Under the pieces are notes generated by a model. The model was given only the letters and a program-made list of their open reading frames with translations. It had not been told where the DNA came from and did not search any database. A stretch of DNA of 64,000 nucleotides, taken from contig NC_054391.1 of the NCBI RefSeq assembly GCF_001625195.1, positions 3,007,390 to 3,071,389 on the forward strand, read 5' to 3'. Made by a program: the position numbers and the translations under genes. Positions 11,031 through 23,104 of the stretch are shown in pieces. The stretch comes from Drechmeria coniospora. Lineage: Eukaryota; Ascomycota; Sordariomycetes; Hypocreales; Ophiocordycipitaceae. The stretch's first letter is position 1, and every line of letters begins with the position of its first letter.

Positions 11031-13499
11031 ACCGTACACCTTCTTGTCATTAGTACTTACATGTTTAAGTACTGCTATAGTGTACGGAGCGGAGTACTCC
11101 GTACTCGGAACGGAGTTTGGATAGTTGGTTCATTGCGTATACAGCTGTGGGTAGGGAGCGTGGCACCTCTCATTTCTCCGTAAGGTGCTTGGTCGGAATC
11201 GGTAAGGCAGTGATGCTTTATTTTCTTGCGTGATACGTGACAGTGCGATTTGCTGTTCCTTGATGATGATGCGGCTGCGTCCCTCTTCCTTCCCAGGTCT
11301 GATTGCTTGCTCGCCCAATGCAGATCCCCCCCCCCCCTGCAGGTCGTTGCGCCCTGGTTGGGGGCCAATCGGGAGTTCAACGAGACAACTTGGCAGCCAT
11401 GGCTTGACGCGCATCTCCCCCCTCCTCGGCCGAAGCTCTCACGTGAAGGAGTGGGTACCGTTGCAGAGCTGGAAAGCGGAAAGCGGAAAGCGAAAGTGAA
11501 GGAGGAATGCCGGAATGACAGGGCCTGGGATGCTGCCCCGATGGAATCCTACTGGCTGCCGCCGACAGGCTTGGTGGTATGGACAATCAATGGTTTCACT
11601 TTCGGGGATTTCATCGCACGTTCCCATCATCATGACCATCCCGGCAAGCAGGCCCTGAACAGCGACAGAAGTCTACTGCCCCTTCTCCCGGAATGGGGGC
11701 AGTCAGTCAGCCGGGCTGACCCGACATCTGCGGGACATGTTGGGCCATTTTATATTCGGCAACGGAACGGAGCCGAAGCGACCAGGGCGATGCCTGCTAG
11801 GTTGGCATAATTACGTTGTCGGCTTGGAGGTCCGGAGTAATACAGAGCGCCTTGATTACTGACCTGCACGCATCTACAACTACTTACTCCCCATTGCATG
11901 GCTTTCATGGAGTGGTAGCCATCAAGACCATGACATATCGAGACGTTTCCGCACACCAGAGGTAATATGCCTTAGTGGTCAACATGCTGCTGATAATACC
12001 TGCAGAGTGCTGCACATGTGCTGTAAGTACGAACTTAGGAGGTACCTACAGTTACTACCTAGTAGGTACGTACTGTGCTTATTACTTGTTTCCCTCCTTG
12101 GAGACAGATGCATAAACCCATCATACCACAGTATAGTACTAGGTAGGCACTAACAACAATACATGCAATAATTCTCGTCTCATGTGAAGGATACCACCTA
12201 ATAGCAACTTTCCACTGTACGTGTATCTTCCTTGGTCGTACTTACTAATATTCGTACAGTAGGTATTGCAAGTAAGTAAGTACAGTACAGTAGTTGTGCA
12301 TGTGCTAGAGGTTCCGCGGGTACCGGCTCGTACGTACATGTGCATCAATACTGTTCACCAACGGTCCCGGAATAGTATGCAGGTACGGAGTACCAGAGTA
12401 CTAGGTTGGCACTTGCCGAGGTAAGTGAGAGAACAGAAGTTGTACTCCGTCCTCGGAACAAGTACGAGGTATGTTCAAGTACTCCGGAGGTACTCCGTAA
12501 TATTCCGTATTTGTCCGTACGGTATTACTTTCAACTGCAGTACTTACTTACTGTGCTAATGGCCGCCTGCCGATCAAGAGCACGAAAGAACACCAAGGCA
12601 CCTAGGGAAGAGAGATATTGAACATGGACGGAGTACTTGTTGCTATTGGTACTCAGTACTAGCAGGCACCAACAGCTTGTGAAAGTAGTGCATGTACATA
12701 TGTACTCGTAGGCATGCAATAGGCATCCGTATGTCGCTGCAATCTACAACGGCAGACAAGGCCAAGCAGCATCTCTGCTGGAGGCCGGATGTTCAGACTG
12801 GCACTATGCTGCTAAGCGTCGCTTGTGCTGGGTGCGTAAATTGATCAGGTAATACAAATCCACGAAGGAGTCGCGAGCACATGACCTTTCCGAGGCAACC
12901 ATCCCCAGCACTCTCCAGGGTGGGTGCTCCTTTGCCTTCACCGTACGAATAGCACAGGTACTGTACTTACATACGCCTGGCGGGGAGCCACCCAAGTACT
13001 GGTACTTGTTTTGTTCGTAGGCCTACTTACTTGTACGTATTCCGTACGACGCAGTCCAACGTACGGGGTACACGTGAACACGCAAGCACTGCCAATTACG
13101 GAGTACCAATCACATTAATTACTTGTACTTGTAGCTGGGAGTCAGAGCCTGAGTACTAGGTACTCGGTACACCGCCGACCCCGTTGTGACCAAGTACTTA
13201 CTTACAACTACGGAGTAAGTACATGTACAAGTACTACAGTAAGTACCAAGGTTCTGTACAGTATGCAGTAGGTACGAAGTAGCCCGTAGCCTACCGGCTA
13301 TCACCCTGGCACTCTGCCGCCACATGCCTAGCACGACGCCCGTAAATAACTGCGCGGGTACGGACGATTATGGAGCACCCGCTGGTGAATCATGTGGTTG
13401 GTCTCCTCCACACACCTATGATCTTGGCCCCATCGCCGTTGGCTGGAACATTGGCGACTGTCGGCCGGATTCCCAGCGTCGCATCCTCACCATCGTCAC

Positions 13500-13690
13500 C
13501 AACATTCTTTCCACCTGGTCTTTTCTTCCTCCTCTCCATCTTCTCTACTTCCCCCTCTCTCCCTTCCCATCCCGCCCCCGTCTCCCAGTTGCATCTGCTC
13601 ATCCTGTGCTTCCCTACCCTCTTCCTTCATCCTCGCAGTTGCCCGGCCTCGCTTCTGCTTCTGCTGCTCCCTGCCCGATCCCTCCGTTCG
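13500..13690 (+). promoter_or_regulatory. Pyrimidine-rich 5' flank of the lipin gene
   Basis: The plus strand here is almost entirely C and T in long runs (CCTCTCCATCTTCTCTAC and similar), ending about 200 bp before the lipin ATG. CT-rich tracts just upstream of transcription starts are typical of filamentous fungal promoters. The exact start site cannot be read. Confidence 0.5.
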
Positions 13691-13896
13691 TCAATCTTGG
13701 CCTCGGCCATCCTGTCAAGCCGTGGCACAAGAGACTTGGACGAGCCGCACCTTGATCCGGCCCGTTGCCCATCCACCCCCGACGCCATCGTCGCCGCCGA
13801 GCCATCGCCGACAGGCCCAAAAGCCGAATAGTCGGCCGGAAACCAAGTTCGACCTCCGAGATACGAATCTTGCGGTGGCAGCGACGGTTCGGGACA

Positions 13897-16204
13897 ATGC
13901 AGTACGTCCGAAACCTTAGTGACTCTGTTTCCACGGCATGGAACTCTATAAATCCCGCCACCCTCAGCGGCGCCATCGATGTCATCGTCGTTGAGCACGA
14001 GGATGGCTCCCTCTCCTGCTCGCCCTTCCACGTTCGCTTCGGTAAATTCTCCCTCCTGCGGCCGTACGAGAAGAAGGTCGAGTTCCAGGTCAACGGCGTC
14101 AAGCAAGAGTATTCCATGAAGCTCGGCGAAGGCGGCGAGGCTTTCTTCGTCTTCGAGACCACCGACAACATCCCCGAGTCGATGCAGACTTCGCCCCTCG
14201 TCTCGCCCGCGAGCAGCCCGTCCTTGGACCCATCGCTTCCGCCCTCCGACCCCCGGGAACCGGAACCCCTAGCTCTCGACGACGAAACAGACAGGCCGCT
14301 GAGGCCAATGCTCCCGGACCTCCAGTCATCGCTGCCGAACGATAGTGGTATGTTGCGTGCCCCCGTCCGGCTGGTACCGACCCTTGGTACGATGCTGACC
14401 TGGTCCTCAAGGGATACCCTCGCCCATCTCGACCTCTCCCGGACTGCCCAAGACCCGGCGCGTCTCCGGCGACTGGCCCTCGACCCTCTCCCGCCCTCGG
14501 AGTGATGATGTCCTCCGCCAATCTGCTCGCACCCCCGAGCGCGACGTCACCAGAGCCCACCACGCGGCGACGACGGACTTTTCCGAGAGATCTGTGAGTC
14601 CTCCGCCGTTGCAGACCAAGGAAGCCGTCGAGCGCGCCAAGGCTCTCTCCAAGGAGCTCTCCGCCGTCAACATTCCCACCAAGGTGACCGAGACGGGCGA
14701 CCTCATGTTGGACATGACGGGGTTCAAGAGCAGCGAGGAGGACATGCTGCGCGCCGAGGTGCTGGCGAGAAAGGTCCTGGCCGAGGAGCTCGATGGCGAC
14801 TATGACATCGGCGCCCTCTTCGGCTTTGACGAAGAGGGAAATCTGTGGATCTACAGCAGCGAAGAGGCGAAGCAGGCCGCCATGAACTCGACGATAGAGT
14901 CGTCCCTGCAAGCTCATCGACGCGCCGTCGCCGACGACGCCCTCTCCGATCCCGGCTACCAGAGCGACGGGAGCGACGTCACCGCCAGCCCCCGCGTCTC
15001 CTCCCATCGGCGCGCCGAGTCTGATTCGGGAATTCAGACGCCGCCGCGGACACCTTCCGCCGGCGACCGCGGCCGGAACTACGCCAAGACGCTGCGGCTG
15101 ACGAGTGATCAGCTGAAAGAGCTGGGCCTGAAGGATGGTGAAAACTCGATGAGCTTCACCGTCAACCGGGCAACTTGCTCTGCCAACATGTATCTTTGGA
15201 AAGTCAACGTCCCCGTCGTCATCTCCGACATCGATGGCACCATCACCAAGTCGGACGCCTTGGGCCACGTTCTCAACATGATTGGTCGAGACTGGACGCA
15301 CTCTGGCATCGCGAAGCTCTATAGCGATATCGAGCTGAACGGCTACAACATCATGTACCTGACGTCGCGATCGGTCGGCCAGGCCGACACCACCCGCGCA
15401 TACGTCAACGGCATCGTCCAGGAGGGTTGCAAGATGCCTCACGGACCGACCATCCTGTCGCCGGACCGGACCATGGCTGCCCTGCGCAGGGAAATATACC
15501 TGCGAAAGCCCCACGTCTTCAAGATGGCCACCCTTCGGGACATTCGCAACCTCTACGGCCCGGAGCGGACCCCTTTCTACGCCGGCTTCGGCAACCGGCT
15601 CACCGATCAGATCTCTTACAGAACGGTGGACGTGCCCAGGACCAGAATCTTCACCATAAACTCAAACGCCGAGGTGTCTCTCGACCTCCTAAGTCTTAAC
15701 AAGCTCAAGATGAGCTACGTCAACATCAACGAGGTCGTAGACCATTACTTCCCACCAGTAGGCACCCTGGTTACCGGTGGTGGCGAGGACTACACCGACT
15801 TCAAGTACTGGAGAGACAACCCCCTCGACCTCGACGAGTTCTCCGCCAGCGATAGTGACGAGGCGGATGCCGGCGCCGACCAAGCGAGCACATACTCCGA
15901 AGACGACGATGAGGATGCCGCCGACGGCCTCGGGGATAGCTACATCTCGCGAGGGTCCATGGACGAGGTTGCCGATGGCATGTCGAACCCGGAGGAAAAT
16001 ATGATCGGCGAAGGCGGAGAAGACGACGAATACGAGTACGAATATGAAGATGAAGAAGATGAGACAGCATTCGAAGATGATGTGCAAATCGTCCGTCCAG
16101 ACGCAAAGTCCGTTGATAAACCGCACGTTCTCGCCGAAGACGTGTCGGCCGAGCTGATCACGGGGGTTCGTCACCTGTCCCTGGAGATCAACGGCGGATC
16201 ATAA
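13897..16204 (+). CDS. PAH1: Lipin-type phosphatidate phosphatase
   Basis: This Mg-dependent enzyme dephosphorylates phosphatidic acid to diacylglycerol at the nuclear/ER membrane, controlling triacylglycerol and phospholipid synthesis. Exons 13897..14347 and 14412..16204 give 747 residues. The N-terminal lipin domain starts at once (MQYVRNLSDSVSTAWNSINP, then LSGAIDVIVVE and a GKFSLLRPYEKKVEFQVNG block). The C-terminal LNS2 domain carries the HAD motif DIDGT at residues 423-427, followed by SDALGHVLNMIGRDWTHSG and PVG-type catalytic surroundings. The tail is strongly acidic (runs of Glu/Asp/Tyr). The linker between domains is Ser/Pro-rich and presumably phosphorylated. The intron is 64 bp. 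It converges on HIS4. Confidence 0.96.
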
Positions 16205-16799
16205 CTAAGGAAAGCAGATGAAGCGCTCGCAAATCCAGACCCAACCGGGCTGGGTGGAAGAGCCGGTGGAGATGCGGGTTTCGCCCAAGCCTCTCAAATA
16301 GTTTATGCAAGGCAAGGCACCCTCATCGGCCACCTGTACTGTGACCCGTGGTCCAGTTGCCCGTCATGGGCATGTGTGAGAGGACGGAGGTGGTTGATTT
16401 ACGAGACTCGCGACAGCGACATGGCAGCATGGCAGCATGGCAGCATGGCAGCATGGCAGCATGACAGTAGGAAGCGTGAGGAGTGCAAAGCAACGAATCA
16501 TAGTCGAGGGGCTGGGGGGGGGGGGGGGCGGGGGGGGCAGGCTCTATCTCTTGATGTGGAAACGACACCATGGAGGAATGGTATGTTGGAAGTATTGCAG
16601 AGCGAGCAATGTCTGTCTATCAATTCAAAATAAACACCACGCTTAGCCGGGAAGAGGGAAAGAGAAGAGACTCTAGAGCGGTGTGTACATTTCAAAGCGT
16701 CCCAGCCGCCGTCATATTCGTTGCCACCAACCATGTCCAATTTTCATACACTCGATTTTGCATGCAGCTCAACTGGTCCTGTAACGGCAGAACATAACG
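16205..16799. other. Convergent 3' region of lipin and HIS4, with repeats
   Basis: No gene is seen. The region contains an octamer microsatellite (16419-16466) and interrupted G homopolymers (16514-16528 and 16530-16537). Confidence 0.6.
16419..16466. repeat. Octanucleotide microsatellite (ATGGCAGC)n
   Basis: About five head-to-tail copies of the 8-bp unit ATGGCAGC, ending in a diverged ATGACAG copy. It lies between two 3' ends, so probably in UTR or spacer. Confidence 0.85.
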
Positions 16800-19450
16800 C
16801 TAGGTACGCTGCTTCTCGTTAATGCACTTGATGCGAATCTCCACCGCCCTTCTGTGCGCCTCCAGCTCCTCCACCTTGGCGAGCTGCATGACGGCGGAAC
16901 CGACATTCTGCAGGCCCTCGGCAGTGAGGTTTGAGCAAGTGATGTGCTTCATGAATGATCCGAGGTTGACGCCAGAGTACTGCTTAGCGAAGCCGTACGT
17001 CGCTAGCCAAGATGTTAGCCAGGCCACGCGTGTGGGGAAGAGAGCAGACGAGGGGGTCAGGTCTTACGCAGTGAGTGGTTCACGCCGGCCGAGTAGTCTC
17101 CGACACTCTCGGGAGTCCACTCGCCAATGAAGACACTTCCAGCGTTCATCACCTTGTCGACTGCCTTGGGGGCGTCGTTGATCTGGAGGATGAGATGCTC
17201 GGGGGCATACTCGTTGCTGATACGCATCGCCTCGTCGATGGTCTTGGCCAGGACTGTGACGGAGTGAGCGATGGAGCCGCGAACGATTTCCACCCTTGGC
17301 AAGGCCATGGCCTGGTTGTGGACTTCGTCATCGATGGCCTTGAGCTGGTCCTCGGTCAGGTCCACGGCGATCAGAATGACCTGGCTGTCGACGCCGTGCT
17401 CGGCCTGGGAGAGCAGGTCGGAGGCGACAAAGGCCGGGTTGGCGTGCTTGTCGGCAATGACGAGAACTTCAGAGGGACCGGCGGGCATGTCGATGCCCAC
17501 ACCGGCATTGGTGTCATTGCTGACGTGCATCTTGGCAGCCGTGACGAACTGGTTTCCGGGGCCGAGGATTTTGTCGACCTTGGTCACACTCTCCGTGCCG
17601 TAGGCCATGGCAGCCACTGCCTGGGCACCGCCGGCAAGCACAATGCTCTCGGCACCGACCTTGTGGGCCACGTACACGATCTCGGGGGTGATGCTACCGT
17701 CAGCCCTAGGAGGTGACGCCAATACGATCTTCTCGCAGCCGGCAACCATGGCCGGCACACCCAGCATCAGAGCGGTACTGGGCAGCACCGCCGTACCGCC
17801 AGGTACGTACAGGCCAACTCGCTCGATGGGCCTCGAGAAGCGGCCGCAGACCACACCGGGCATCGTTTCCACCGAGAGAGGCTTGTCCTCCTTCTGGGCA
17901 GAGTGAAACTTTTTGATGTTCTCGAACGAGGTGTCGATGGCCTTGATTGTCTCGGCATCCAGTTTCATGAGCTCCTTGGGGAATGGCGCCTTGAGAACAG
18001 GGGAGCTGAGAGAGGTAGCCTTTTCGAACTTGTGGGTATACGACAACACAGCCTTGTCGCCGCCCTTGCGCACCTCGTCAATGATGGGAGTGACAATCTT
18101 GAGGATGGCATCGGGCGACTTTTGCGATGGCCGCTTCAGCTTCTCGAGGAGCTGAGCCTCGGAGACCTTGGTCGAGTCGATCCTCTCCATCTGGATGCGA
18201 CCATTCGAAGGCTTCGCCTCAGGTGCAGGCGTAGCAGGCGCCGCGTCGGTTTTGATACCCTCCTTTTCCGCCCACTTTCCCTTGGCATTGCCGGTTCTCC
18301 GAGTGACCTTGAGGCTCTTCGCATCCAGGTTGGCCTCGATATCAGCCAAGGTGACGCCGGAGCCGATGGCTTTGGTCAGGGCGAAATAGATCAGATCGGC
18401 GGCCTCAAAGGCAACATCCTCGGGTGATTTTGCGTCGCACAGCTCCTCGGCCTCCTCCATTATCTTGGCCCGCAGGAGCTTTTCGTCAGAGAATAGCCTG
18501 GCTGTGTAGGAACCTTCAGGCGCGGATTGCTTTCTCGACTTCAAGGTTTGCGCGAGGGCCGAGATGCCCTTCATGTCTCCGAAGCACCCGAACTGCTCCA
18601 AGTGACAGAAGCGGCCCGTCTGCTTGACGACAAATTTAAGAGTGTCCGAGTCGCAATCCAAGGACAGGCGAACGAGCTCTTGGGTGTCCCCCGAGCTGGC
18701 TCCCTTGACCCACAAACCCCTCTTGCGGCTTTGGTAGACACCCTTCTGCGTCCTCAGGGCCTCCAGAATGCTCGCCTCGCCGGAGTAGGCGAGGCCCAAG
18801 GCGATGCCTGCCTCGTCGGTGACAACAGTAGGAACCAGTCCATCCTGGCGGTCCGACGTCCAGTATGTCGTGATGAGTTTGGACAGAAGCATCCTGCTCG
18901 AATCGGACTTGTCCGTGGTGAGTCCCGTGGAGGGGAGGATGGGGATGGCGTTGCTCTTCCGCGCGAACTCGACAAAGGCCTCCAAGTTGGTTCCGGCAAC
19001 TGGCTTGAGGAACAGGTTCCTGATCTTGGCCGATCGAGCCTGCTCTGAGAACTTGTCCGAGCCGGCAGCGGTAGGGTCAAAGTCCTTGATCAGCAGACCA
19101 CCTTTCGAGGCCGCAGTCACGTCTGGCTTGGAGACGACGGGCAAGACCCTGGTTCCGAAGTCACCGTAGGCAGACAGCGACTCTGGTGCAACGAAGACCT
19201 TCCTCGCACCCCTATTCAGGAGCGCGATGACATCCTCTTGCGATTCCAGACGGGAAGCGTCGACGTGGGCGTGGAACTCATAGTTATGGCGGCTGAAGAA
19301 GCGGGCGAGCTTCTCCTGGATCTGGGAAGATGCCTCAATGAAAGGATTGCCCAAAATGGACACCTCTTCGCGGCTGAGGCCCTCAAGGTTGGCGAGCCCG
19401 GGCGGGATGGCGACGCTGACGAGGAACGGCAGAGGCAGTTCCGTTTCCAT
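16800..19450 (-). CDS. HIS4: Trifunctional histidine biosynthesis enzyme (PR-AMP cyclohydrolase / PR-ATP pyrophosphatase / histidinol dehydrogenase)
   Basis: A cytosolic fusion enzyme catalysing steps 2, 3, 9 and 10 of histidine synthesis. Exons 17068..19450 and 16800..17002 give 861 residues. The start METELPLPFLVSVAIPPG was chosen because the upstream frame lacks family features. Visible order: an N-terminal half with the cyclohydrolase region (SLDCDSDTLKFVVKQTGRFCH), the pyrophosphohydrolase helices (EEAEELCDAKSPEDVAFEAADLIYF split over several motifs), then histidinol dehydrogenase (GLYVPGGTA, AGPSEVLVIADKHANP, LLSQAEHG). The 65-bp intron interrupts NHSLPTYGFAKQYSG, and splicing restores the conserved LPTYG. 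A TGACTC element lies about 125 bp upstream, compatible with Gcn4/CPC1 control. Confidence 0.97.
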
Positions 19451-20213
19451 GACGAGAACGAGAGGCCGAGGATCTGGATGAAAACGAAACGTCTTCCACG
19501 AGGATTTCTTGCTCTTTCCCTTGCTATAGACTGACGGGAGAAGTAACGAACGATGCGACTGGGACGGCAACGAGTGACTCGGGGGATTGGAACAATATAT
19601 AAGTATGTAAGTATGAACGTTGGAAAATTGATCCATTTATTTGGTGGGGCTCCGCTCTCGATCTCCTTGACCCCTCCAAAAACTGCTCAAAAGTGTCAGA
19701 TGTGAAGTGGCAATTCTGGCAACGTCATTGGCTTAAAAACCAATATGCCGTCAGCATTAGTACGTATTAGTACGTGCATGTTACGCCTGTATGCACCTAC
19801 TCGTATTCCCGGTATTAATATTACCTACCTAAGTATAGCATTGATTACCCGCACATCATTGACTTCGCACCGGATTAACGAGTTGCCGCCGTGGTAGAGC
19901 CTGTCGCCCTCCTCCTACTGGGCAAGCAACGAGTTGCAGTCGCGAACCAACGTCCATTCAGTCCATTGCTTCGCGTGCATCTCGTCCCCTTGCCAGTTCT
20001 ACACATCTATTGCATCAGTCTCGAGCTTCAGCCTGCGCGCCTCCTTCTTGTCGAGCTACACTACAATAGAGCCTGCATCTAGCTGGTACGTGGCGATCCG
20101 AGACTCGACAAGCATATCCCCGATTTCGCATCACGCCGGACCGAGACCCTGCTTGGGCTGGGCCCCAGCAAGCAATCACCCCCGTGGGCCAGCATCAGGC
20201 TGCGTGGCCTAGC
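19451..20213. other. Divergent intergenic region between HIS4 and TAF9
   Basis: The shared 763-bp promoter region. It contains TATATA at about 19596-19601, TGACTC at 19575-19580, and a short patch of GTAC/TACGTATTAGTACG sequence at 19755-19830. Confidence 0.6.
19575..19580 (-). promoter_or_regulatory. Candidate Gcn4/CPC1 element upstream of HIS4
   Basis: TGACTC on the plus strand (within GAGTGACTCGG) is six of seven bases of the TGASTCA consensus of Gcn4/CPC1. It lies about 125 bp upstream of the HIS4 ATG. This general amino-acid control factor is known to act on histidine genes in fungi. A single hexamer is weak evidence by itself. Confidence 0.4.
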
Positions 20214-20984
20214 ATGGCATCAAGTCAGCCCCAGTCAAACGGTGCCACGGCTACTCCAGCAAATAGTTCACAGCCTGGTCCCCCAAACCAGACGACGGCA
20301 GCTAGTCAACCGCCTGCTGCTCAACCGCCACAGCCGCCAACGCAGCCCCTCTCGGCCTCGGACCCGCGGCCCCGTGATGCCCGGCTCATCGAGCTCCTGC
20401 TCACGTCGCAAGGCGTCACCGCCTACGAACAGCGAGTGCCCCTCCTCCTCCTCGACTTCGCCTACCGTCACACCTCCTCGATCCTCAGCGATGCTCTCCA
20501 CCTCGCTGGCGATCCCTACGTCACACAAGCCGGCTCCAAACCGTCGGCGTCTTCGGGCGCAACGGCGACGGCACCGGGCGAGGCACCTATCGGCGCCAAC
20601 GCCGTGAAGCTGGCCATCAGCGCACGACTGTCCTACCAGTTCCGCGGTGGCAGCGCAGGCGGCGGCATCAGCAAGGAGTACACGCAGGAGCTCGCGCGAG
20701 AGAGAAACAAAGTGGCGTTGCCGAGGATCGTTCCCAACGAGTGGGGCGTGCGACTGCCGAGCGAGCGCTTCGTGCTCACCGGCACGAGCTGGGGTCTGAA
20801 GGACATGTGGGAGGGGGACGAAGGACTGTCCGAATCGGACGAGGATGAACAGCAGGGAGGAGACATGATGGAAGGCATCCAAGGACCAGACCCAGAAGAT
20901 GTTGGCGGGGACGGCGTTGAAGGAGGCACCGTCGATGACGTGTTTGGCGACGACGTAGATGAGGAAATGGCGGAGGACGGTTAG
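20214..20984 (+). CDS. TAF9: Transcription initiation factor TFIID subunit TAF9
   Basis: A histone-fold subunit of TFIID and probably SAGA, acting in the nucleus. The single-exon reading gives 256 residues from the ATG at 20214; the frame continues upstream without another good ATG. The first ~50 residues are Gln/Pro/Ala/Ser-rich. The histone fold then starts with [40 protein letters not shown], followed by a low-complexity insertion and [14 protein letters not shown]. The conserved downstream block is [35 protein letters not shown]. The C-terminus is acidic. An intron in the 5' leader cannot be excluded. Confidence 0.92.
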   Translation: MASSQPQSNGATATPANSSQPGPPNQTTAASQPPAAQPPQPPTQPLSASDPRPRDARLIELLLTSQGVTAYEQRVPLLLLDFAYRHTSSILSDALHLAGDPYVTQAGSKPSASSGATATAPGEAPIGANAVKLAISARLSYQFRGGSAGGGISKEYTQELARERNKVALPRIVPNEWGVRLPSERFVLTGTSWGLKDMWEGDEGLSESDEDEQQGGDMMEGIQGPDPEDVGGDGVEGGTVDDVFGDDVDEEMAEDG

Positions 20985-21408
20985 CCTGGGCACACGTCGA
21001 CAGGAGCTCCAGTCCATCCGTCCGCCGTTGCTTCAGTACGAGTGGAGAGGATCGAGTTTATTGTCTGAGCTGGCGTTCATATCCCATAGTACCGACAGGT
21101 GCGGCATCGTCCAGGTACCGTCTGGCAGTTTGATGGGACACTTTTTTCAGCAATGTGTGCGCCATCGACTAGTCCTGCTCTGCAAGTGCATCGCGCGGAT
21201 GCTGCCTGAAGATGGCTAGCAGTCTCGATGCTAGCGGCGGCAAGGCTGCCTCGGGCGTTGGTGTACTAAGCAGGAACCCAGGACTGGCCGACACGCGGGG
21301 CGAACAAATAGGGGTTACTATATGGTACACTAGACCTGTGAAAAAGGTATCTCATACAGTTTATATCTGCCTCTGACTTTTGCCTCCTGCCGGCACGCTC
21401 TACCTTGC
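20985..21408. other. Convergent 3' region of TAF9 and MPP beta
   Basis: 424 bp between two convergent stops. No gene or repeat is visible. Confidence 0.6.
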
Positions 21409-23104
21409 TTAAAATTTGGGCTTCATGGTGTTCCTCAACCTCTGGTAATCAAACAGTCCCTCAATCTTACCAACAGCGCTGATGGCGATGTCCTTGTCCC
21501 AGAGCTTTCGGTTGGCAAAGTCCATGACGTCCTTGGCAGCGATGGCGTCGATCTTGCGCTCGATCTCGCCAGGCATCATGCGGCGGCCGGTGGTGATGAG
21601 CTGGCGGCCAATGTCTTCGGCAACGGCAGTGGTGCCATCCAGAGAAAGGAGGATGGAAGCCTTCAGTTGAGCCTTGGCGCGCTCGACCTCGGCCTCGCCG
21701 ACGTTGGTGCAGAGACGCATCCACTCGCGAATGGTGAAGTGGACGAGGTCGTCGAGCCGGGTGACGTTGTCGGTGACGAGGTAGACACCCCACAGACTTG
21801 GATGCCATGGTCAGCATGCGGCGCAAGGCGGATCGCCGTGGGAGAAGCAGGAAAGAAAAACATACCCAGTGTCGCTGTAGCTGGTGGAGAAGCTCATGAA
21901 GCTGTTGGCAAGGTCGTGCTTGTGGACGAAGCCGCTGAGCTTGCTGCCCTGGTGAGGAGCGTTGCCCATGGCCTTGTCGTAGTTTCCGACGATCGCCTGG
22001 GTAACCAGCGCGGTGAAGTAATCCTCCGAGTTCCAGCTGACACCCTCGACGGCGAGGGCAACGTTGGCGGTGCCCATGGTGTCGTCACGAACACGGACGT
22101 CGGAGCCGATGAAGTCGGCCTTCTGCTTCGACAGAAGGTAGGCCTGGTTCTCGGGGCCCTTGCTGGGGAGGCCAGAAAAGTGCTTCTCGGCCAGTTCGAC
22201 GAGCTTCTCGTGGGGGATGCCGCCGGCGCCGACGAGAACCATGCGGTCGGCAGTGTAGTTGGTCTTGATGTAGTTGGTGAGCTCCGTTCGCGTAATGTCG
22301 CGGATGTTCTGGCGAGGACCGAGGATGGTACGGCCCAGAGGCTGGTGCTGGAAGGCAGTGGCGTGGAGATGGTCGAAGACGACCTCCTCCACCTGCTTCT
22401 CGACCTCCTCGGACTCGCGTAGGATGACATCGCGCTCACGCTCGATGGCAGACTCCTCGAGCTTCGAGTTCTGAAGAATATCGGACAGGATGTCGACACA
22501 CTGTGGGACGTCGGAGTTGAAGGCCTTGGCGAAGTAGACGGTGTTTTCGCGCTGCATGATTGTTAGATGGACACGGACATGCAAGGAAGCCTTGGTTGCC
22601 CGGACGGCCCCTTGGCAGGAGTGACGGGACGAACCGAGGTGTAGGCGTTGAGGTGGCCGCCCATGTTCTCAATCTCCAACTCCAATTGCTGCTGCGATCG
22701 CTTCGCGGTGCCCTGGTGCTTTCGTCAGTACCTCACCCAGCGTTTGGACGCGCCCCGAGAGTGCCGTACCTTGAAAGCCAGGTGCTCGAGGAAGTGGGCG
22801 GTGCCGTTGGTCTCGTCCGTCTCGGCTCGCGAGCCGGCGTCAATCCACATGCCGACCGTCGACGTTTGCGCCCATGGTGAGTGCTCGGTGGCGACCTGCA
22901 GCGGGTCAGTAAAGGCACCTTGTTGGACTTGTCGTCGTCGTGACGATTGGCCCTCACCGTCAGCCCATTCTTCAGTGTCGTCGTCTGAGTTTTGCCAAGG
23001 GAAGAGGGAGTCGCGAAGCCGCGTCGCAGGGCACTGGCGGCCGACAGACCAGCACGGGTTCTCAGGCCCTGCGAGAGATTCAAAGCTAGTCTGCGGGACG
23101 CCAT
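21409..23104 (-). CDS. MAS1: Mitochondrial processing peptidase, beta (catalytic) subunit
   Basis: The zinc metalloprotease subunit that removes presequences from imported proteins in the mitochondrial matrix; in Neurospora the same protein also serves as core protein I of complex III. Five exons: 22958..23104, 22770..22895, 22635..22712, 21866..22551 and 21409..21796, together 474 residues. The N-terminal ~30 residues are Arg/Ser/Ala-rich with no acids, as in a presequence. The inverted zinc motif HFLEH lies in [13 protein letters not shown], and the second-half glutamate falls in the [22 protein letters not shown] region. The C-terminal half includes the LWGVYLVTD block restored by splicing. 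The four introns are 57-83 bp, unusually many for this window. Confidence 0.96.

Larger units (their letters stand above)
10492..13896. other. Large divergent intergenic region with GTAC motif islands
   Basis: 3.4 kb separates the FN3 gene (-) and lipin (+). GTAC-type motifs are dense at about 10840-11110 and 12000-13290. In between lies more ordinary sequence with a 12-nt C run at 11326-11337. An open frame at 11250-11810 has no family character. From about 13500 the sequence becomes pyrimidine-rich, as expected for the lipin promoter. Confidence 0.6.

Noticed and set aside
11250..11810. 186-codon plus-strand open frame between the FN3 gene and lipin
   Set aside because: No family character, poor start context, low-complexity GC-driven composition, and no splice-linked partner exon.
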